64,000 nt of DNA from Methanoregula boonei 6A8 (GCF_000017625.1 NC_009712.1:1364001-1428000), one strand, 5' to 3'. Counted from the first letter of the stretch, positions 28,191 to 38,011 are shown. Notes: generated from the letters alone by a model not told the origin. Numbers and translations are program-made.

Positions 28191-28357
28191 ACACCCCCAG
28201 AGAGCGCCCCCCCGCGGCATCGGGGTCTAATCAACTCAGGCAGGATCCTTGCCCAGCGAGGGCCCGGCGAGGCGCCCGAGCGACTCCGAGCAACAGCGAA
28301 GAGGGAGTGGAATCGTAACGGGTGTTTTTGTGCTTGTGAAACTTAGCGATGCCCTAC

Positions 28358-28385
28358 GCGCAAAACGCCTCGTCGGGTTTTGCGC
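28358..28385. other. Hairpin with 9-bp perfect stem
   Basis: GCGCAAAAC at 28358-28366 pairs with GTTTTGCGC at 28377-28385 across a 10-base loop. It lies at the right end of the 28149-28420 segment, next to ACACACT, which mirrors AGTGTGT near the left end. Confidence 0.5.
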
Positions 28386-28664
28386 TACACACTTACCGTG
28401 ATCTCATTTCTCCATAGTGTAGGATTGGATAATAGCCAAGGTTGTGGGAAAAATGATTATCGCTATTCTCTGTGCATAGTGGAAAAACAAAGATACACAA
28501 AGAGGACTATGCATTAAATGAGGAAGGATGTCGGTTGATACAAACCGTTCACATTGAATATGAACATAGGTACACGGACGGATTAGAGAAATAAAAAATG
28601 ATTGGATTAAAAGATTAGTAACGTTTTCATTCCAATATGAGGGCAAAAGTGGACTACTTAATAA

Positions 28665-29732
28665 TTAAGAAGCTAAAATAACGTCCCGATCCATCCATTT
28701 TAATTTCAATGAAGAGTTGGTTATTATTGCATTATTTGAACTTACAATATTCAATGAAATGTTAACAGATGGTTTTACTTTTCCTAAATCTGATGTCGGA
28801 TAAACCCAGAATATAGTCTGATCTCCGAAAAGATTTGTTGATTTTTGGATTGTATCATTACCCAATAAAATGACTTTATTTCCGGGCTCAATTTGAATAA
28901 AATACCCATAATTTGCTTTCCAATGCATCTGATTTGGCCCATATAAGCCTTCTTGAGTTTCTGTAGCTTCTAATAACAATCCTTTATCTGAGGAAATTTG
29001 GGGATCATAGAACGAAGGGCTAGCGATAATATTTACTTCTTGTGGAACCGGGTAAACTGGCGGGGACGGCGGAGGGATATGACTGAAAAGACTGATATAA
29101 ATCACCCCTAGAAATGCACAAATTACAATAAATCCAAGTCCATGCTTCCAATTTTTTATAAATAATCGGATTACTCTTAAAACGAGAGTACTACTAATGT
29201 AATAGCCATAAGCTATGACAAAAATCGATATAGCTACAATAAGGGTTGTAACTCTCACCAAACTACTGGGATTATATATCAAAATTAAAATTAAAAAACC
29301 AATTAATGCAATCATCATCGGAAAAAGACAAAAGCTCAACATTAATCGGCTTTTATCTCCTTTCTTTAACCATCTCAAATAATTTACATTGAATACCGGA
29401 TCTTCTTGAGAATGGCATTCACGACTCCAAATTTTTTTCAATAAAATAATAAAAATTCCAAAAAGAAGCAATGCACCAAATATAAACAAAAACGCCAGAG
29501 AAGCGGACAATAGACTCATATTGTCTGATATCCAGTCAGTTCCAATGATATTCTCCCCTAGATTCGGCAACAATGCTATCATTGTTCCTGTTACACCGAT
29601 TATTGTAAAATAGTGAAAATTATCTCTGAAAAATGCATTAATCGTAAAATAATTTACAATTCTTTTACCACAGTGAGGGCAATCAATGTTTAAAGAAAAA
29701 TATTCTCTTCCACAGTGGGGGCAAGTGGCCAT
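28665..29732 (-). CDS. Zinc-ribbon membrane protein, function unknown
   Basis: 355 residues. Two CPHCG motifs (residues 4-8 and 18-22) make an N-terminal zinc ribbon. Four to five membrane helices follow between about 40 and 215, and then a predicted external, Ser/Asn/Ile-rich domain (about 230-355) with several possible N-glycosylation sites. The gene is markedly AT-rich compared with all its neighbours, which suggests acquisition from outside or weak selection. It lies between the gene-free stretch and a tRNA gene. No family recognised beyond the zinc ribbon. Confidence 0.75.
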   Translation of the reverse strand: MATCPHCGREYFSLNIDCPHCGKRIVNYFTINAFFRDNFHYFTIIGVTGTMIALLPNLGENIIGTDWISDNMSLLSASLAFLFIFGALLLFGIFIILLKKIWSRECHSQEDPVFNVNYLRWLKKGDKSRLMLSFCLFPMMIALIGFLILILIYNPSSLVRVTTLIVAISIFVIAYGYYISSTLVLRVIRLFIKNWKHGLGFIVICAFLGVIYISLFSHIPPPSPPVYPVPQEVNIIASPSFYDPQISSDKGLLLEATETQEGLYGPNQMHWKANYGYFIQIEPGNKVILLGNDTIQKSTNLFGDQTIFWVYPTSDLGKVKPSVNISLNIVSSNNAIITNSSLKLKWMDRDVILAS

Positions 29733-29892
29733 ATGACGATCCTTAAATGGGATATATGAACGTGTTATTATTTAATTCTACCAGGGTAGTAGTGTTCAAA
29801 CCTCCCCGAGTGAACCTATGACCGGCTTTTAGAACAGAGATATCGAAACGATAGGTTGCAAAACGCGATATCCAGGATCTATTGCAAAAATA

Positions 29893-29977
29893 TGCGAGGA
29901 GCCGGATTCGAACCGGCGAACCCCTGCGGGACTGGACCCTAAATCCAGCGCCTTTGACCAAGCTCGGCGATCCTCGC
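29893..29977 (-). tRNA. tRNA-Leu (UAG)
   Basis: 85 bases, class II. The acceptor stem GCGAGGA/TCCTCGC pairs perfectly with discriminator A. The anticodon arm CTGGA-TTTAGGG-TCCAG gives anticodon UAG, reading CUA and perhaps other CUN leucine codons. The T arm GCCGGTTCGAATCCGGC is canonical and there is an extra variable arm. No CCA is encoded at the 3' end. It borders the AT-rich segment, so it could have served as an integration target, but no repeated tRNA 3' end was seen nearby. Confidence 0.93.
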
Positions 29978-30057
29978 GCATTCTCACTATTGGCAGGGCA
30001 GAATAAAGAGTATATCGGGACATCGGGCCGGGAGAGTGGAGGAATATCGCTCCTGCC

Positions 30058-31872
30058 TTACATCTCCACTCTGGTAACGACACCGTGGATCTTGTCGGCC
30101 GGCAGCCGGTAGAACTGCACGACCGAAGGGGTGAGGTGCTTGATGGCCCCGAAGATCTTCCAGACCACGTGGTTGGTGGCGATATCCTCCATCCCGTAGA
30201 AGATGGTCTTCTCGTCGATGTCGGCCTCTTTTAGGATCTTTGAGATATCCACGATCTCCATGTAGCCGAGGTAAATCTCGAAGATCGAGAGCCCTTTGGT
30301 GAGCTCCCGGGTCACACCCCAGGTCACCCCGAACGGCTGCTCGGTGCGGATGATCGAGATGACAATGTTCTCCTCGTACACGATGTTGTTGACAAACATT
30401 GTCCGGGGGATGTACTGCGGGAGGCGCCGGAAGTCCCGGGCAAAGTACAGGGCGGAGCCCGAGATTTTGTTCACCGATGCATAGACCTTGTTGAACTCCG
30501 GCAGGAAATCCTCGATAGGCACGGGCTTGAGGGAGCTTGCCAGCTGGCGCTGGCCGTTTGTGTAAATCAGGATGATCCCAAGCGGTATTGCTGCGATAAT
30601 GAGCGACCAGTACCCGCCACTCGGGATCTTATGGAGGTTGGAGATCAAAAACGAGGTGGTCACGACCAGCACGCCGCCCGCAATGATGCTTTTGATGAGC
30701 TCCCCGCGGAGCACCAGGATCCAGAGGATGAAGATACTGGTGATCATCATGGTACCGCAGACGGCCAGGCCGTAGGCATGGGTAAGGCTGTTCGAGGACC
30801 TAAAGACCATAATGACCAGGAGCACCGCAAAGAGGAGCATCCAGTTCACCACGTCGATATAAATCTGGGAACGGAGGTGCGGGGAGGTGTACTCGATGTG
30901 CAGGAGCGGGAGGATACGGGTCGTGATCCCCTGGTACACAATGGAGAAGATCCCTGAGATCATGGCCTGCGATGCGATCACGGTCGCGGCAATACTCAGG
31001 AGCAGGAACGGGATGTAGAGGAATTTTGCCTCGGAGAAGATCATATCGAAGAGCACGTTCTGGGAGTTGGGGTTGGCCATCAGGAAAGCGCCCTGGCCAA
31101 AGTAGTTGATCACAAGCGCAAAAAAGACCAGGTGCCAGGCCTTGACAATGGGCTCCCGGCCCAAGTGTCCCATATCGGCATAGAGCGCCTCGCCCCCGGT
31201 GGCACAGAGGATAACGGAAGAGAGGATCAAAAAGCCCGCAAGGCCGTTATGGAGGAGATAGTCTGCCGCGTACATCGGGTTGACGGCAAAGAGCACCTGC
31301 GGGGCCAGGCAGAGGGCCACCACACCCGAGACCGCAAGGACTGCAAACCAGACCACCATCACCGGGCCAAAGGCCCAGGCCACCTTCTCGGTCCCCCGGG
31401 CCTGGAAGGCAAACAGGCAGATGGTGATGATTGCCGCGGCAAGCATGAGGAAGATCTGGGCAGTCTGCTCAAAACCCGGGATGAGGAGCACACCTTCAAC
31501 TGCCGAAAGGATACTGATCGCCGGGGTGATCACGCCATCCCCGATAAAAAGGGAGATGCCTATGATGGACAGGAGCGAGACAAACGCGATCTGGTTGCCG
31601 GACTTTAACATCGGCAGCAGGATCTCCTTGAGTACAATGGTCCCGCCTTCGCCTTTCTTCCCCATGTGCATGGCAAGGAAGGTGTACTGCACGGTAACGA
31701 GGATCGTGAGCGTCCAGAAAATAAGCGAGAGGATGCCCATAACGTTCTGGGGGGTGGGGGGGATCAAAAGGAAGATCGCGGTGAAGGTATAGATGGGGCT
31801 GGTACCGATATCGCCAAAAACGAGGCCCATCGATTTGACAACCGAAGGCATCGCAACGTGATCCCGAAGCAT
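30058..31872 (-). CDS. kup: Kup-type potassium transporter
   Basis: 604 residues, the normal Kup size. The N-terminal family motif GDIGTSPIYTF is near residue 20, about twelve membrane helices run to about 430, and a soluble C-terminal domain follows. It takes up K+ with protons. It lies in a small transport cluster with an AI-2E family permease and, divergently, TrkH, so two unrelated K+ uptake systems sit within 5 kb. Confidence 0.93.
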   Translation of the reverse strand: MLRDHVAMPSVVKSMGLVFGDIGTSPIYTFTAIFLLIPPTPQNVMGILSLIFWTLTILVTVQYTFLAMHMGKKGEGGTIVLKEILLPMLKSGNQIAFVSLLSIIGISLFIGDGVITPAISILSAVEGVLLIPGFEQTAQIFLMLAAAIITICLFAFQARGTEKVAWAFGPVMVVWFAVLAVSGVVALCLAPQVLFAVNPMYAADYLLHNGLAGFLILSSVILCATGGEALYADMGHLGREPIVKAWHLVFFALVINYFGQGAFLMANPNSQNVLFDMIFSEAKFLYIPFLLLSIAATVIASQAMISGIFSIVYQGITTRILPLLHIEYTSPHLRSQIYIDVVNWMLLFAVLLVIMVFRSSNSLTHAYGLAVCGTMMITSIFILWILVLRGELIKSIIAGGVLVVTTSFLISNLHKIPSGGYWSLIIAAIPLGIILIYTNGQRQLASSLKPVPIEDFLPEFNKVYASVNKISGSALYFARDFRRLPQYIPRTMFVNNIVYEENIVISIIRTEQPFGVTWGVTRELTKGLSIFEIYLGYMEIVDISKILKEADIDEKTIFYGMEDIATNHVVWKIFGAIKHLTPSVVQFYRLPADKIHGVVTRVEM

Positions 31873-31962
31873 TCCTGCTTTACCCGTGGGGACGACGAAG
31901 GTATATTAGTTTCCTTTCTCTGGCGGATTATGCGATTTTCCGGGAGGAGGGTGCAGGCGATA

Positions 31963-33009
31963 CTACTGCCCTGCTTCCCCGTCGTCCCCTGCATCCTGCG
32001 GCTCTTTTGACCCTTTGCGCTCGTCAGTCCAGATCCGGTAGCTCTTCATCACGAGCACGATAATGAGCGGCCCAAGAACAAACCCGGCAAGGCCAAGCGT
32101 CAGGAGCCCGCCGATGAGCCCGACAAACATGATCACCGGGTTGATCTTCACCCGGCGGCCGACAAGCACCGGGCGGATATAGATCTCAGGGAGAGCCGAG
32201 ACTACGATATACCCCAGGATGACCATGATGAGCAGGCCCCGCAGGTCCCCAAGCGCAAGCGAGTAGGCTCCGACAATGATGAAGGCAACTGACGAGCCAA
32301 GGATAGGGATGAGCTCGCAGAAAGCGGCCAGGAATGAGTAAAAGAGGATGTTCCCGTACCCGAGCAGGTAGAAGACCGGCAGGGAGATAACGAAGGTCAG
32401 GGCAGCAATTGCAAACTGGACAATATAGATCACGTACAGGGTGTCAACCGTCACCGGGGTGAGCAGCTCGCAGTAACTCCGCACCTGCACAGGAAGGTGC
32501 CGGAAGATCCGGTCCCTGAGGGCAATGCCCCGGAGCAAAAAGAGGAAGAAGGAGAGGAAAAAGACAAGGCCCTTAAAAACAATCAGAAGGATATTTGCCG
32601 TGATGGTGGCCCAGTAATTGACAAAGAGGGCGTTACCCTTGGCCACCCAGAAAAGGAGCGTGTCCTTGCTGATCGAGACCCCGAACGCCCCCGGCTGCGT
32701 GGCCGGGTTCGCAAGCCATGTTCCGATGGTACCAAAGATCTGGTTGATGAGCCCGGCATTCTGCCGGAGGACGAGATCGGTGCAGTATGCTGCCGCTGCC
32801 ACCAGGGTAAAGAGCGCAATCGTGAGCGCTGCTGCCGAGACCACAGCAGGCACCGAGCGCATGAGCCGGTGGTGTACCGGCATCAGCACAACTGCCAGGG
32901 AAGCCGAGAGTACCACCATATCAAGCACCGGCCAGAAGATGACCAGGGCCAGCAGGGTAAGAAACAGGACCACAAGAAACGGGTAGTACTCCCGGTCAGG
33001 GCACTCCAT
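31963..33009 (-). CDS. AI-2E family (PerM-like) transporter
   Basis: 348 residues. Hydrophobic segments at about 10-45, 58-80, 135-165, 195-245, 255-290 and 300-330 follow the AI-2E/PerM topology, with the conserved C-terminal block GGLLTLGLAGFVLGPLIIVLV. Substrates of archaeal members are unknown; some relatives move Na+ or small signals. It lies 90 bases upstream of kup on the same strand. Confidence 0.85.
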   Translation of the reverse strand: MECPDREYYPFLVVLFLTLLALVIFWPVLDMVVLSASLAVVLMPVHHRLMRSVPAVVSAAALTIALFTLVAAAAYCTDLVLRQNAGLINQIFGTIGTWLANPATQPGAFGVSISKDTLLFWVAKGNALFVNYWATITANILLIVFKGLVFFLSFFLFLLRGIALRDRIFRHLPVQVRSYCELLTPVTVDTLYVIYIVQFAIAALTFVISLPVFYLLGYGNILFYSFLAAFCELIPILGSSVAFIIVGAYSLALGDLRGLLIMVILGYIVVSALPEIYIRPVLVGRRVKINPVIMFVGLIGGLLTLGLAGFVLGPLIIVLVMKSYRIWTDERKGSKEPQDAGDDGEAGQ

Positions 33010-33108
33010 ACCTGATCGGTTGACGGCAGGAGCTTAAAATAGGTACGGGTGCGGTTCCCGCGATCATAACCCATAACAAGGAAAGAACACCAACTATCTC
33101 CTTATCCC

Positions 33109-34635
33109 ATGAAGCGGCTCGATCACCTTGCCATGATTATCCACGATGTGGGGCGCATCTGCGGGTTCCTGGGATACCTCTCGCTTCTTCCCTTCGTGGT
33201 TCTGGTGATATTCCAGGAATGGGACATGCTCATTCCCATGGCAAGCGCCCCCATTGCGTTCCTGGTTCTCGGGTACATCCTGACCCGGGTCGAGGTCAGG
33301 GACTACGAGCCGCCCGTCTCGATCATGCTTGTGGCCGTTGCCGCTGCCTGGTTTTTGATCGCCATTGTCGGGGCGCTCCCCTTTATGCTGGGCATGGGCA
33401 TGTCCTATACTGACGGCATCTTCGAGGCAATGTCAGGCTGGACCAGCACCGGCTTTACCATGATCCAGGCGCTTGACCAGGCGCCCATGACGCTTCTTTT
33501 CTGGCGGACCTACATGCAGTGGATCGGCGGGATCGGGATCATTGTCTTTGGGATCTCGATGCGGAGGAGAAGCCGGTTCTCGCTCTTCCAGATCTTCCGT
33601 TCCGAGGGAAAACCCGAAGACCTCATGCCCAACCTGATGTCTACGGGCTGGAGGATGTGGAAGATCTACATCTTCCTGACCGTAATCTTCACCGGCCTTG
33701 TGATGCTTGCAGGCATCCCGCTCTGGGATGCGGTAAACCTGGTCATGGTCGCAATCGCCACCGGCGGCTTTACCCTGCACTCGGCAGGCCTTGCCTACTA
33801 CCACAACCCCCTGCTTGAGGCCCTGCTCATCCCGGTGATGCTTGCCGGTGCAATTCCTTTTAAGATCTATTTCCTGATGTACCGCGGCAAGATGGGTGCG
33901 CTCTTCCGGGATCGGATAGTACGCCTCCTGCTCCTGCTGGCCCTTGTCGGCTCGATCATTGTTTCGCTTGAGTTGTACCTTTTCAACAGCATGGCACCCT
34001 ATGACGCGATCCGCGAGGGATCGTTTACGGCGGTCGCGGCCATCTGCACCTGCGGGCTCCAGATCGCCGACCTCCATGTCTGGACGGCTGTTCCGCTTGC
34101 AGTCATTGCACTGCTGATATTTATCGGCGGGGCAATGGGGAGCACGGCCGGGGGGATCAAGATCAACCGCCTGGTGCTCGCGTACGAGGGGATAAAATGG
34201 TGGTTCCGGAGGTTCTTTGTGAGCAGCAGGGTGATTGTACCGTTCCGGTACGAGGGAAAGATGCTCTCAAAGGAGATCTCGGAGATGGAGATCTCCAAAA
34301 ACATGCTGGTGATCGCCCTCTATGCCATTACGGCCTGTGTCGCCACCATCCTCTGCCTGCATCTGTATATTACGTCATTCCGCCTTGACGAGGTGCTCTT
34401 TGAATGCGTCTCGGCACTCGCAAGCTCCGGCCTCACCGTTGGGTTTATCACCGCACAAAGCCCCGTGGCCATAAAATGGATCTTTATCATGCTCATGTGG
34501 CTGGGACGACTCGAGATCGTCCCGGTGATCATCATGGTGATGGGGATCGTAAAAGGGCTGCGCGAGGAGCTTGCAAGCGAGTCACCCGCAGAATCAGAGG
34601 ATATGCATGCCCCGGCGTACGAGGAAAATAACTGA
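33109..34635 (+). CDS. trkH: Potassium uptake membrane subunit TrkH
   Basis: 508 residues with four repeated helix-pore-helix units. Pore-loop blocks are visible as MSGWTSTGFTMI, VAIATGGFTLHSAGL, VAAICTCGLQIADL and ALASSGLTVGF. It forms the K+ channel of a Trk system that needs a cytosolic RCK protein (TrkA), not found nearby. It is divergent from the AI-2E permease gene with a 99-base gap. Confidence 0.94.
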   Translation: MKRLDHLAMIIHDVGRICGFLGYLSLLPFVVLVIFQEWDMLIPMASAPIAFLVLGYILTRVEVRDYEPPVSIMLVAVAAAWFLIAIVGALPFMLGMGMSYTDGIFEAMSGWTSTGFTMIQALDQAPMTLLFWRTYMQWIGGIGIIVFGISMRRRSRFSLFQIFRSEGKPEDLMPNLMSTGWRMWKIYIFLTVIFTGLVMLAGIPLWDAVNLVMVAIATGGFTLHSAGLAYYHNPLLEALLIPVMLAGAIPFKIYFLMYRGKMGALFRDRIVRLLLLLALVGSIIVSLELYLFNSMAPYDAIREGSFTAVAAICTCGLQIADLHVWTAVPLAVIALLIFIGGAMGSTAGGIKINRLVLAYEGIKWWFRRFFVSSRVIVPFRYEGKMLSKEISEMEISKNMLVIALYAITACVATILCLHLYITSFRLDEVLFECVSALASSGLTVGFITAQSPVAIKWIFIMLMWLGRLEIVPVIIMVMGIVKGLREELASESPAESEDMHAPAYEENN

Positions 34636-34648
34636 CGGCGGGGCGGGG

Positions 34649-36496
34649 TTATTTCGAGGGGAAGAGATCGGGACGTCCCGGGATATAGAGTGCAGCCGCG
34701 TACTCCTCGGCAAACGCCGTGTCGGTCATAAGATCGATGTACACCATGTGCCGGGCCATGGACTCGGCCGCGGCCCGGCTCTTCTCCGACACAAGGCAGG
34801 CATATGCCCCCGAGAGCGACCCGTTTCCGATCATGTGGACCGTGGCTGCCGGGAACCAGGGAAGGATCCCGAACCGGACCGCCTTTTCGATGTTGGTGTA
34901 GGCCCCGAATGCACCGGCAAGGTACAGGTGCCGGACATCGCCCACCGTATGCTTGTACCGCTTGAGAAGGACCGCGATCGCCCCGCAGGCCGCGGCCTTG
35001 GAGTCCATGAGGTAATCGATGTCCTGCTGGGTAATCACGATCTCCCGCCCGGTCCCGCTCTCATCGTCCCGGACAAGGAGGTATTCTGCCCCGTCAGGCC
35101 CGGCCCGGACCCGGGGACTGGTGGAATCGAACTTGCCGGCAAAATCCAGGGCACCGGTCTCTACCAGGGCAACAGCAAGGTCCACGATCCCCGAGCCGCA
35201 GATGCCCCGGGGCGGGGCAGCGCCGATCGTGGTCCAGCGGATCTTCCCGGTTGTCGGGTCTCCCTCCACATGATCTATCGCTCCTTTCATCGCCCGCATC
35301 CCGGCCCGGATGCCGGCACCCTCGAATGCGGGGCCGGAGGCGCAGGAGACCGAGGCAGACCAGTGCCGGTCGCCAAGCACGATCTCTCCGTTTGTTCCCA
35401 GATCCACCATCAGGCTGAGGTCATCGGATTCCTGCATCCCGGCCGTGATCATATCACCTATCGCATCCCCGCCCACGAACCGGCTGACATTGGGAAGGCA
35501 GTAGACCTCAGCCGCCGGGTTGGCAAGAAGACCAAGCCCCTGTGCAGTCCGGATAAGCGGCACACGCGAGACCTCGGCATCTGCAAGCTCAAGGTAGTGG
35601 GGATCAAGGCCGCAGAGCAGGTGGTTCATCACCGTGTTTCCGGCTATAGTGAGGGCAAAGATGGCTGTGGGTTCGACACCGGCATTTAAGGCCAGGGTTG
35701 CAATCACATCGTTAATGGCAGCGGCTGCTGATTTCTGGAGCGTAGCGAGACCCGCAGGAGAGGCCGCGTACCCGATCCGGGTGAGGAGTTCCTCGCCATA
35801 GGTGATCTGGCGGTTCAGGGTGGAAGCCGTGGCAAGGATCTCGCCGGTGTCAAGCCGGGCAAGGCAGCCAACCACGGTGGTGGTCCCAAGGTCGATAGCC
35901 ACGCCGTACAGCCGGACCGGATTCTCGGCAGGCAGGAACGCAAGCACCTTGGGAGGCGAATGAAGCGTGGAGAGAAGAGCCGTCTGAGGGGTATCCGGGT
36001 CCAGGAGCGCGTGGTACTGCTCGTCGGTCATCCGGGGGCGCAGGCCGGAATAGCCGGCAAACCGGACGGACTGCGAGGCCACCGGCAGGCCTTCGATAGG
36101 AAAGAGTTCCACGAGGTACTGCATGACCATTGGTTCAACCGTGCCGGCCACAGCAGGCTTTGTTACCAGGATCTGCGGGGAGTCGATCCGGCTCTCTACC
36201 GGAATCGTAAATTCCGCATCGGAAAGCACCGTCACCTGGCAGGCAAGATGGTAGCCGGCTTCCCGTTCCTTCCGGGTGAGGCGACAGCCGGTGACGGTGT
36301 CCGGCGCGTCCGTGCAGCTGCCGGAATTCAGGATGACCCTGCACTTCCCGCAGGTTCCCTTTCCCCCGCAGATACTCTCGATAGTAAGCCCGGCAAGCAC
36401 GATTGCAGAAAGGAGCGAGGTACCGGACGGAACCGTGACCACCCGGTTCATCGGCTGGAAGATTACCCTGATCACCGGTGCATCGGGCTGTTCCAT
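34649..36496 (-). CDS. RACo-like reductive activator of corrinoid protein (ferredoxin-ASKHA fusion, DUF4445)
   Basis: 615 residues. Residues about 8-105 are a [2Fe-2S] ferredoxin with CGGKGTCGKC and a fourth Cys in HLACQ. The rest is an ASKHA ATPase-like domain (GVAIDLGTTTVVG near 215, VDLGTNGEIV near 370, GAGIRAGMRAMKGAI, GAFGAYTNI). Such proteins use ATP binding to reduce the Co(II) corrinoid of the CoFeS protein back to Co(I). Its place directly after cdhE, which encodes that corrinoid protein, points to the same role here. Ribosome-binding site GGAGGAAG. Confidence 0.88.
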   Translation of the reverse strand: MEQPDAPVIRVIFQPMNRVVTVPSGTSLLSAIVLAGLTIESICGGKGTCGKCRVILNSGSCTDAPDTVTGCRLTRKEREAGYHLACQVTVLSDAEFTIPVESRIDSPQILVTKPAVAGTVEPMVMQYLVELFPIEGLPVASQSVRFAGYSGLRPRMTDEQYHALLDPDTPQTALLSTLHSPPKVLAFLPAENPVRLYGVAIDLGTTTVVGCLARLDTGEILATASTLNRQITYGEELLTRIGYAASPAGLATLQKSAAAAINDVIATLALNAGVEPTAIFALTIAGNTVMNHLLCGLDPHYLELADAEVSRVPLIRTAQGLGLLANPAAEVYCLPNVSRFVGGDAIGDMITAGMQESDDLSLMVDLGTNGEIVLGDRHWSASVSCASGPAFEGAGIRAGMRAMKGAIDHVEGDPTTGKIRWTTIGAAPPRGICGSGIVDLAVALVETGALDFAGKFDSTSPRVRAGPDGAEYLLVRDDESGTGREIVITQQDIDYLMDSKAAACGAIAVLLKRYKHTVGDVRHLYLAGAFGAYTNIEKAVRFGILPWFPAATVHMIGNGSLSGAYACLVSEKSRAAAESMARHMVYIDLMTDTAFAEEYAAALYIPGRPDLFPSK

Positions 36497-36569
36497 GGAT
36501 TGTCTTCCTCCTGTAATCAGTATCCCTGCGGGATCAGACCGTTTGTCCGGCCCGAAAGCGACCGTCCGC

Positions 36570-38000
36570 TCATGTCTTTGGCGGCCAGTGAGCCTTTAAA
36601 AAGGCCGGGATACCGGACGAGTCTTTTGGCCCGACCAGCACATGCCAGCCGCTTGCCTCCTCGGTCTCACCGCTCAGGCGTGCGGCAAGCCCCGGGAGGA
36701 TCAGGTACCGGTGGCTGACCCGGTCGGAGATTCCGGTATCCTTGAGGACCGCAGCAATCGATTCCGCGTTGAGGTACCGTCCGGCAACAGCACTCTCCAC
36801 GCTGTTCCCGCCGGTATCTGCCACAATCAGGAAACAGTCGATCCCCGCGGCCTTGATATCGCTTTCCACGGTAAAGTAGGTCAGGGCGTAGTTTGTGGTA
36901 ATCAGCACCGGGGCATCCGGTTTGGGCGAGCCAAAAATTTTGATGCCGGTATCAACCGAGACTGGTTTTCGCGGATCGGTATAGATGTTAAAGCGCCAGA
37001 TCAGCTGGGGGAGGAGAACCCATCCCTCAAGGGAATGGAGGATCAGGAGATCTGCATACCGGGAGAGGAGCATCGATGCAGCGCACGCCTCCTTCCACTG
37101 GATCAGCTCGTGCGAGATCTCGGGGGAGAGCCACGCGGTAATCGGGGTGCCAAGAAGGGGATAGCCCAGAAGATCGTCGCCATCGGCAAAGACCGCACGG
37201 CGGATCTGCGAGAAGAGATGAATCGTGCCCGAGAGGCCGGGCTCGACTGAGGTCCCCGGGTCAAGCACGAGATCGGTCACCCCGTAGGCCACAAGCGTCT
37301 TTACCAGTGAGCGCAGAAGTGCGATATCATGGGGGGCCGAGACCACAAGCGGGCAGGCGTACCGCAGGGCAAGCTCTGCCATCTCCTTCCAGTTGTCCCT
37401 GGTGGCTGCATAGAGAAGCGGGCGGCGCTCGCGGATATGGGCAAGGCCTGCCGCCATGATCGCAGCATCGTAAGTACAGAGGATGAGAGGAAGATCGGTC
37501 TGTGAGGCAACTGCGGTTACGGCTGCGGCAAAGGCAGCCGGGTCATGCCGGGTCGAACGGATCGCAATTGCATCCAGCCGGAGCTCGCGCCCGATGTAGT
37601 TGTAGGAGAACTCCGAAATTGCCTTTACCCGGGCATCCCGCTCCTCATCAGAAAGATCATCAGAGATATCCAGGGCAATCGGGGTCGGGTTGTGGTAGGT
37701 GAACTCGTGGCGGTACAGCACGTACTTCCCGCCCAGTTTCATGGCCCGTTCCCCGGTCCCGACATGAACGGTCCTGACCGGTGGGGCCATGAGGTTTGAG
37801 AGATTCTCAAAATTGGCCCGGTACTCCTCTTTGGTGACCGGCGGGCAGTTATCCACGGCAAGCTCACCGTTTACCACCTTTGTGGCAAAGGCCATGCAGT
37901 TGGCCTCCCCGCATTCCCTGCAGTTGGTCTTGGGGAGGAGCTTGTACACGTCAATCGGGCTGATCTCCTTGATCGTCTTTCTTGGTTCGCGTTCCGACAT
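36570..38000 (-). CDS. cdhE: Acetyl-CoA decarbonylase/synthase gamma subunit (corrinoid/FeS protein, large)
   Basis: 476 residues. The N-terminal [4Fe-4S] domain has CRECGEANC and a further Cys in DNCPP; the body is a TIM-barrel/corrinoid part. With CdhD it accepts the methyl group from tetrahydrosarcinapterin on its cobalt and passes it to CdhC. Ribosome-binding site GGGAGGAG. It starts 11 bases after cdhD stops. Length is as expected for the family. Confidence 0.95.
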   Translation of the reverse strand: MSEREPRKTIKEISPIDVYKLLPKTNCRECGEANCMAFATKVVNGELAVDNCPPVTKEEYRANFENLSNLMAPPVRTVHVGTGERAMKLGGKYVLYRHEFTYHNPTPIALDISDDLSDEERDARVKAISEFSYNYIGRELRLDAIAIRSTRHDPAAFAAAVTAVASQTDLPLILCTYDAAIMAAGLAHIRERRPLLYAATRDNWKEMAELALRYACPLVVSAPHDIALLRSLVKTLVAYGVTDLVLDPGTSVEPGLSGTIHLFSQIRRAVFADGDDLLGYPLLGTPITAWLSPEISHELIQWKEACAASMLLSRYADLLILHSLEGWVLLPQLIWRFNIYTDPRKPVSVDTGIKIFGSPKPDAPVLITTNYALTYFTVESDIKAAGIDCFLIVADTGGNSVESAVAGRYLNAESIAAVLKDTGISDRVSHRYLILPGLAARLSGETEEASGWHVLVGPKDSSGIPAFLKAHWPPKT

Positions 38001-38011
38001 CGTGCTCCTCC

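Larger units (their letters stand above)
27168..28664. other. Gene-free stretch of about 1.5 kb with G-rich blocks, a repeat array and hairpins
   Basis: No convincing gene. From 27430 to 27765 there are recurring G5-7/C5 blocks of the form GGGGTCC alternating with T runs, including an inverted pair GGACCCC/GGGGTCC at 27433-27439 and 27458-27464. From 27764 to 28120 there is a degenerate 31-33 bp repeat. From 28149 to 28420 there is a possible small element with two hairpins. From about 28400 the composition turns AT-rich. Short open frames here run through the repeats and are not supported. Confidence 0.7.

Noticed and set aside
28404-28646. 80-codon minus-strand frame after the zinc-ribbon gene
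   Set aside because: TTG start in AT-rich DNA, no ribosome-binding site and no domain; probably chance.
27893-29977. Prophage or integrative element at tRNA-Leu
   Set aside because: No integrase, no duplicated tRNA end and only one gene; the evidence supports at most an acquired patch.
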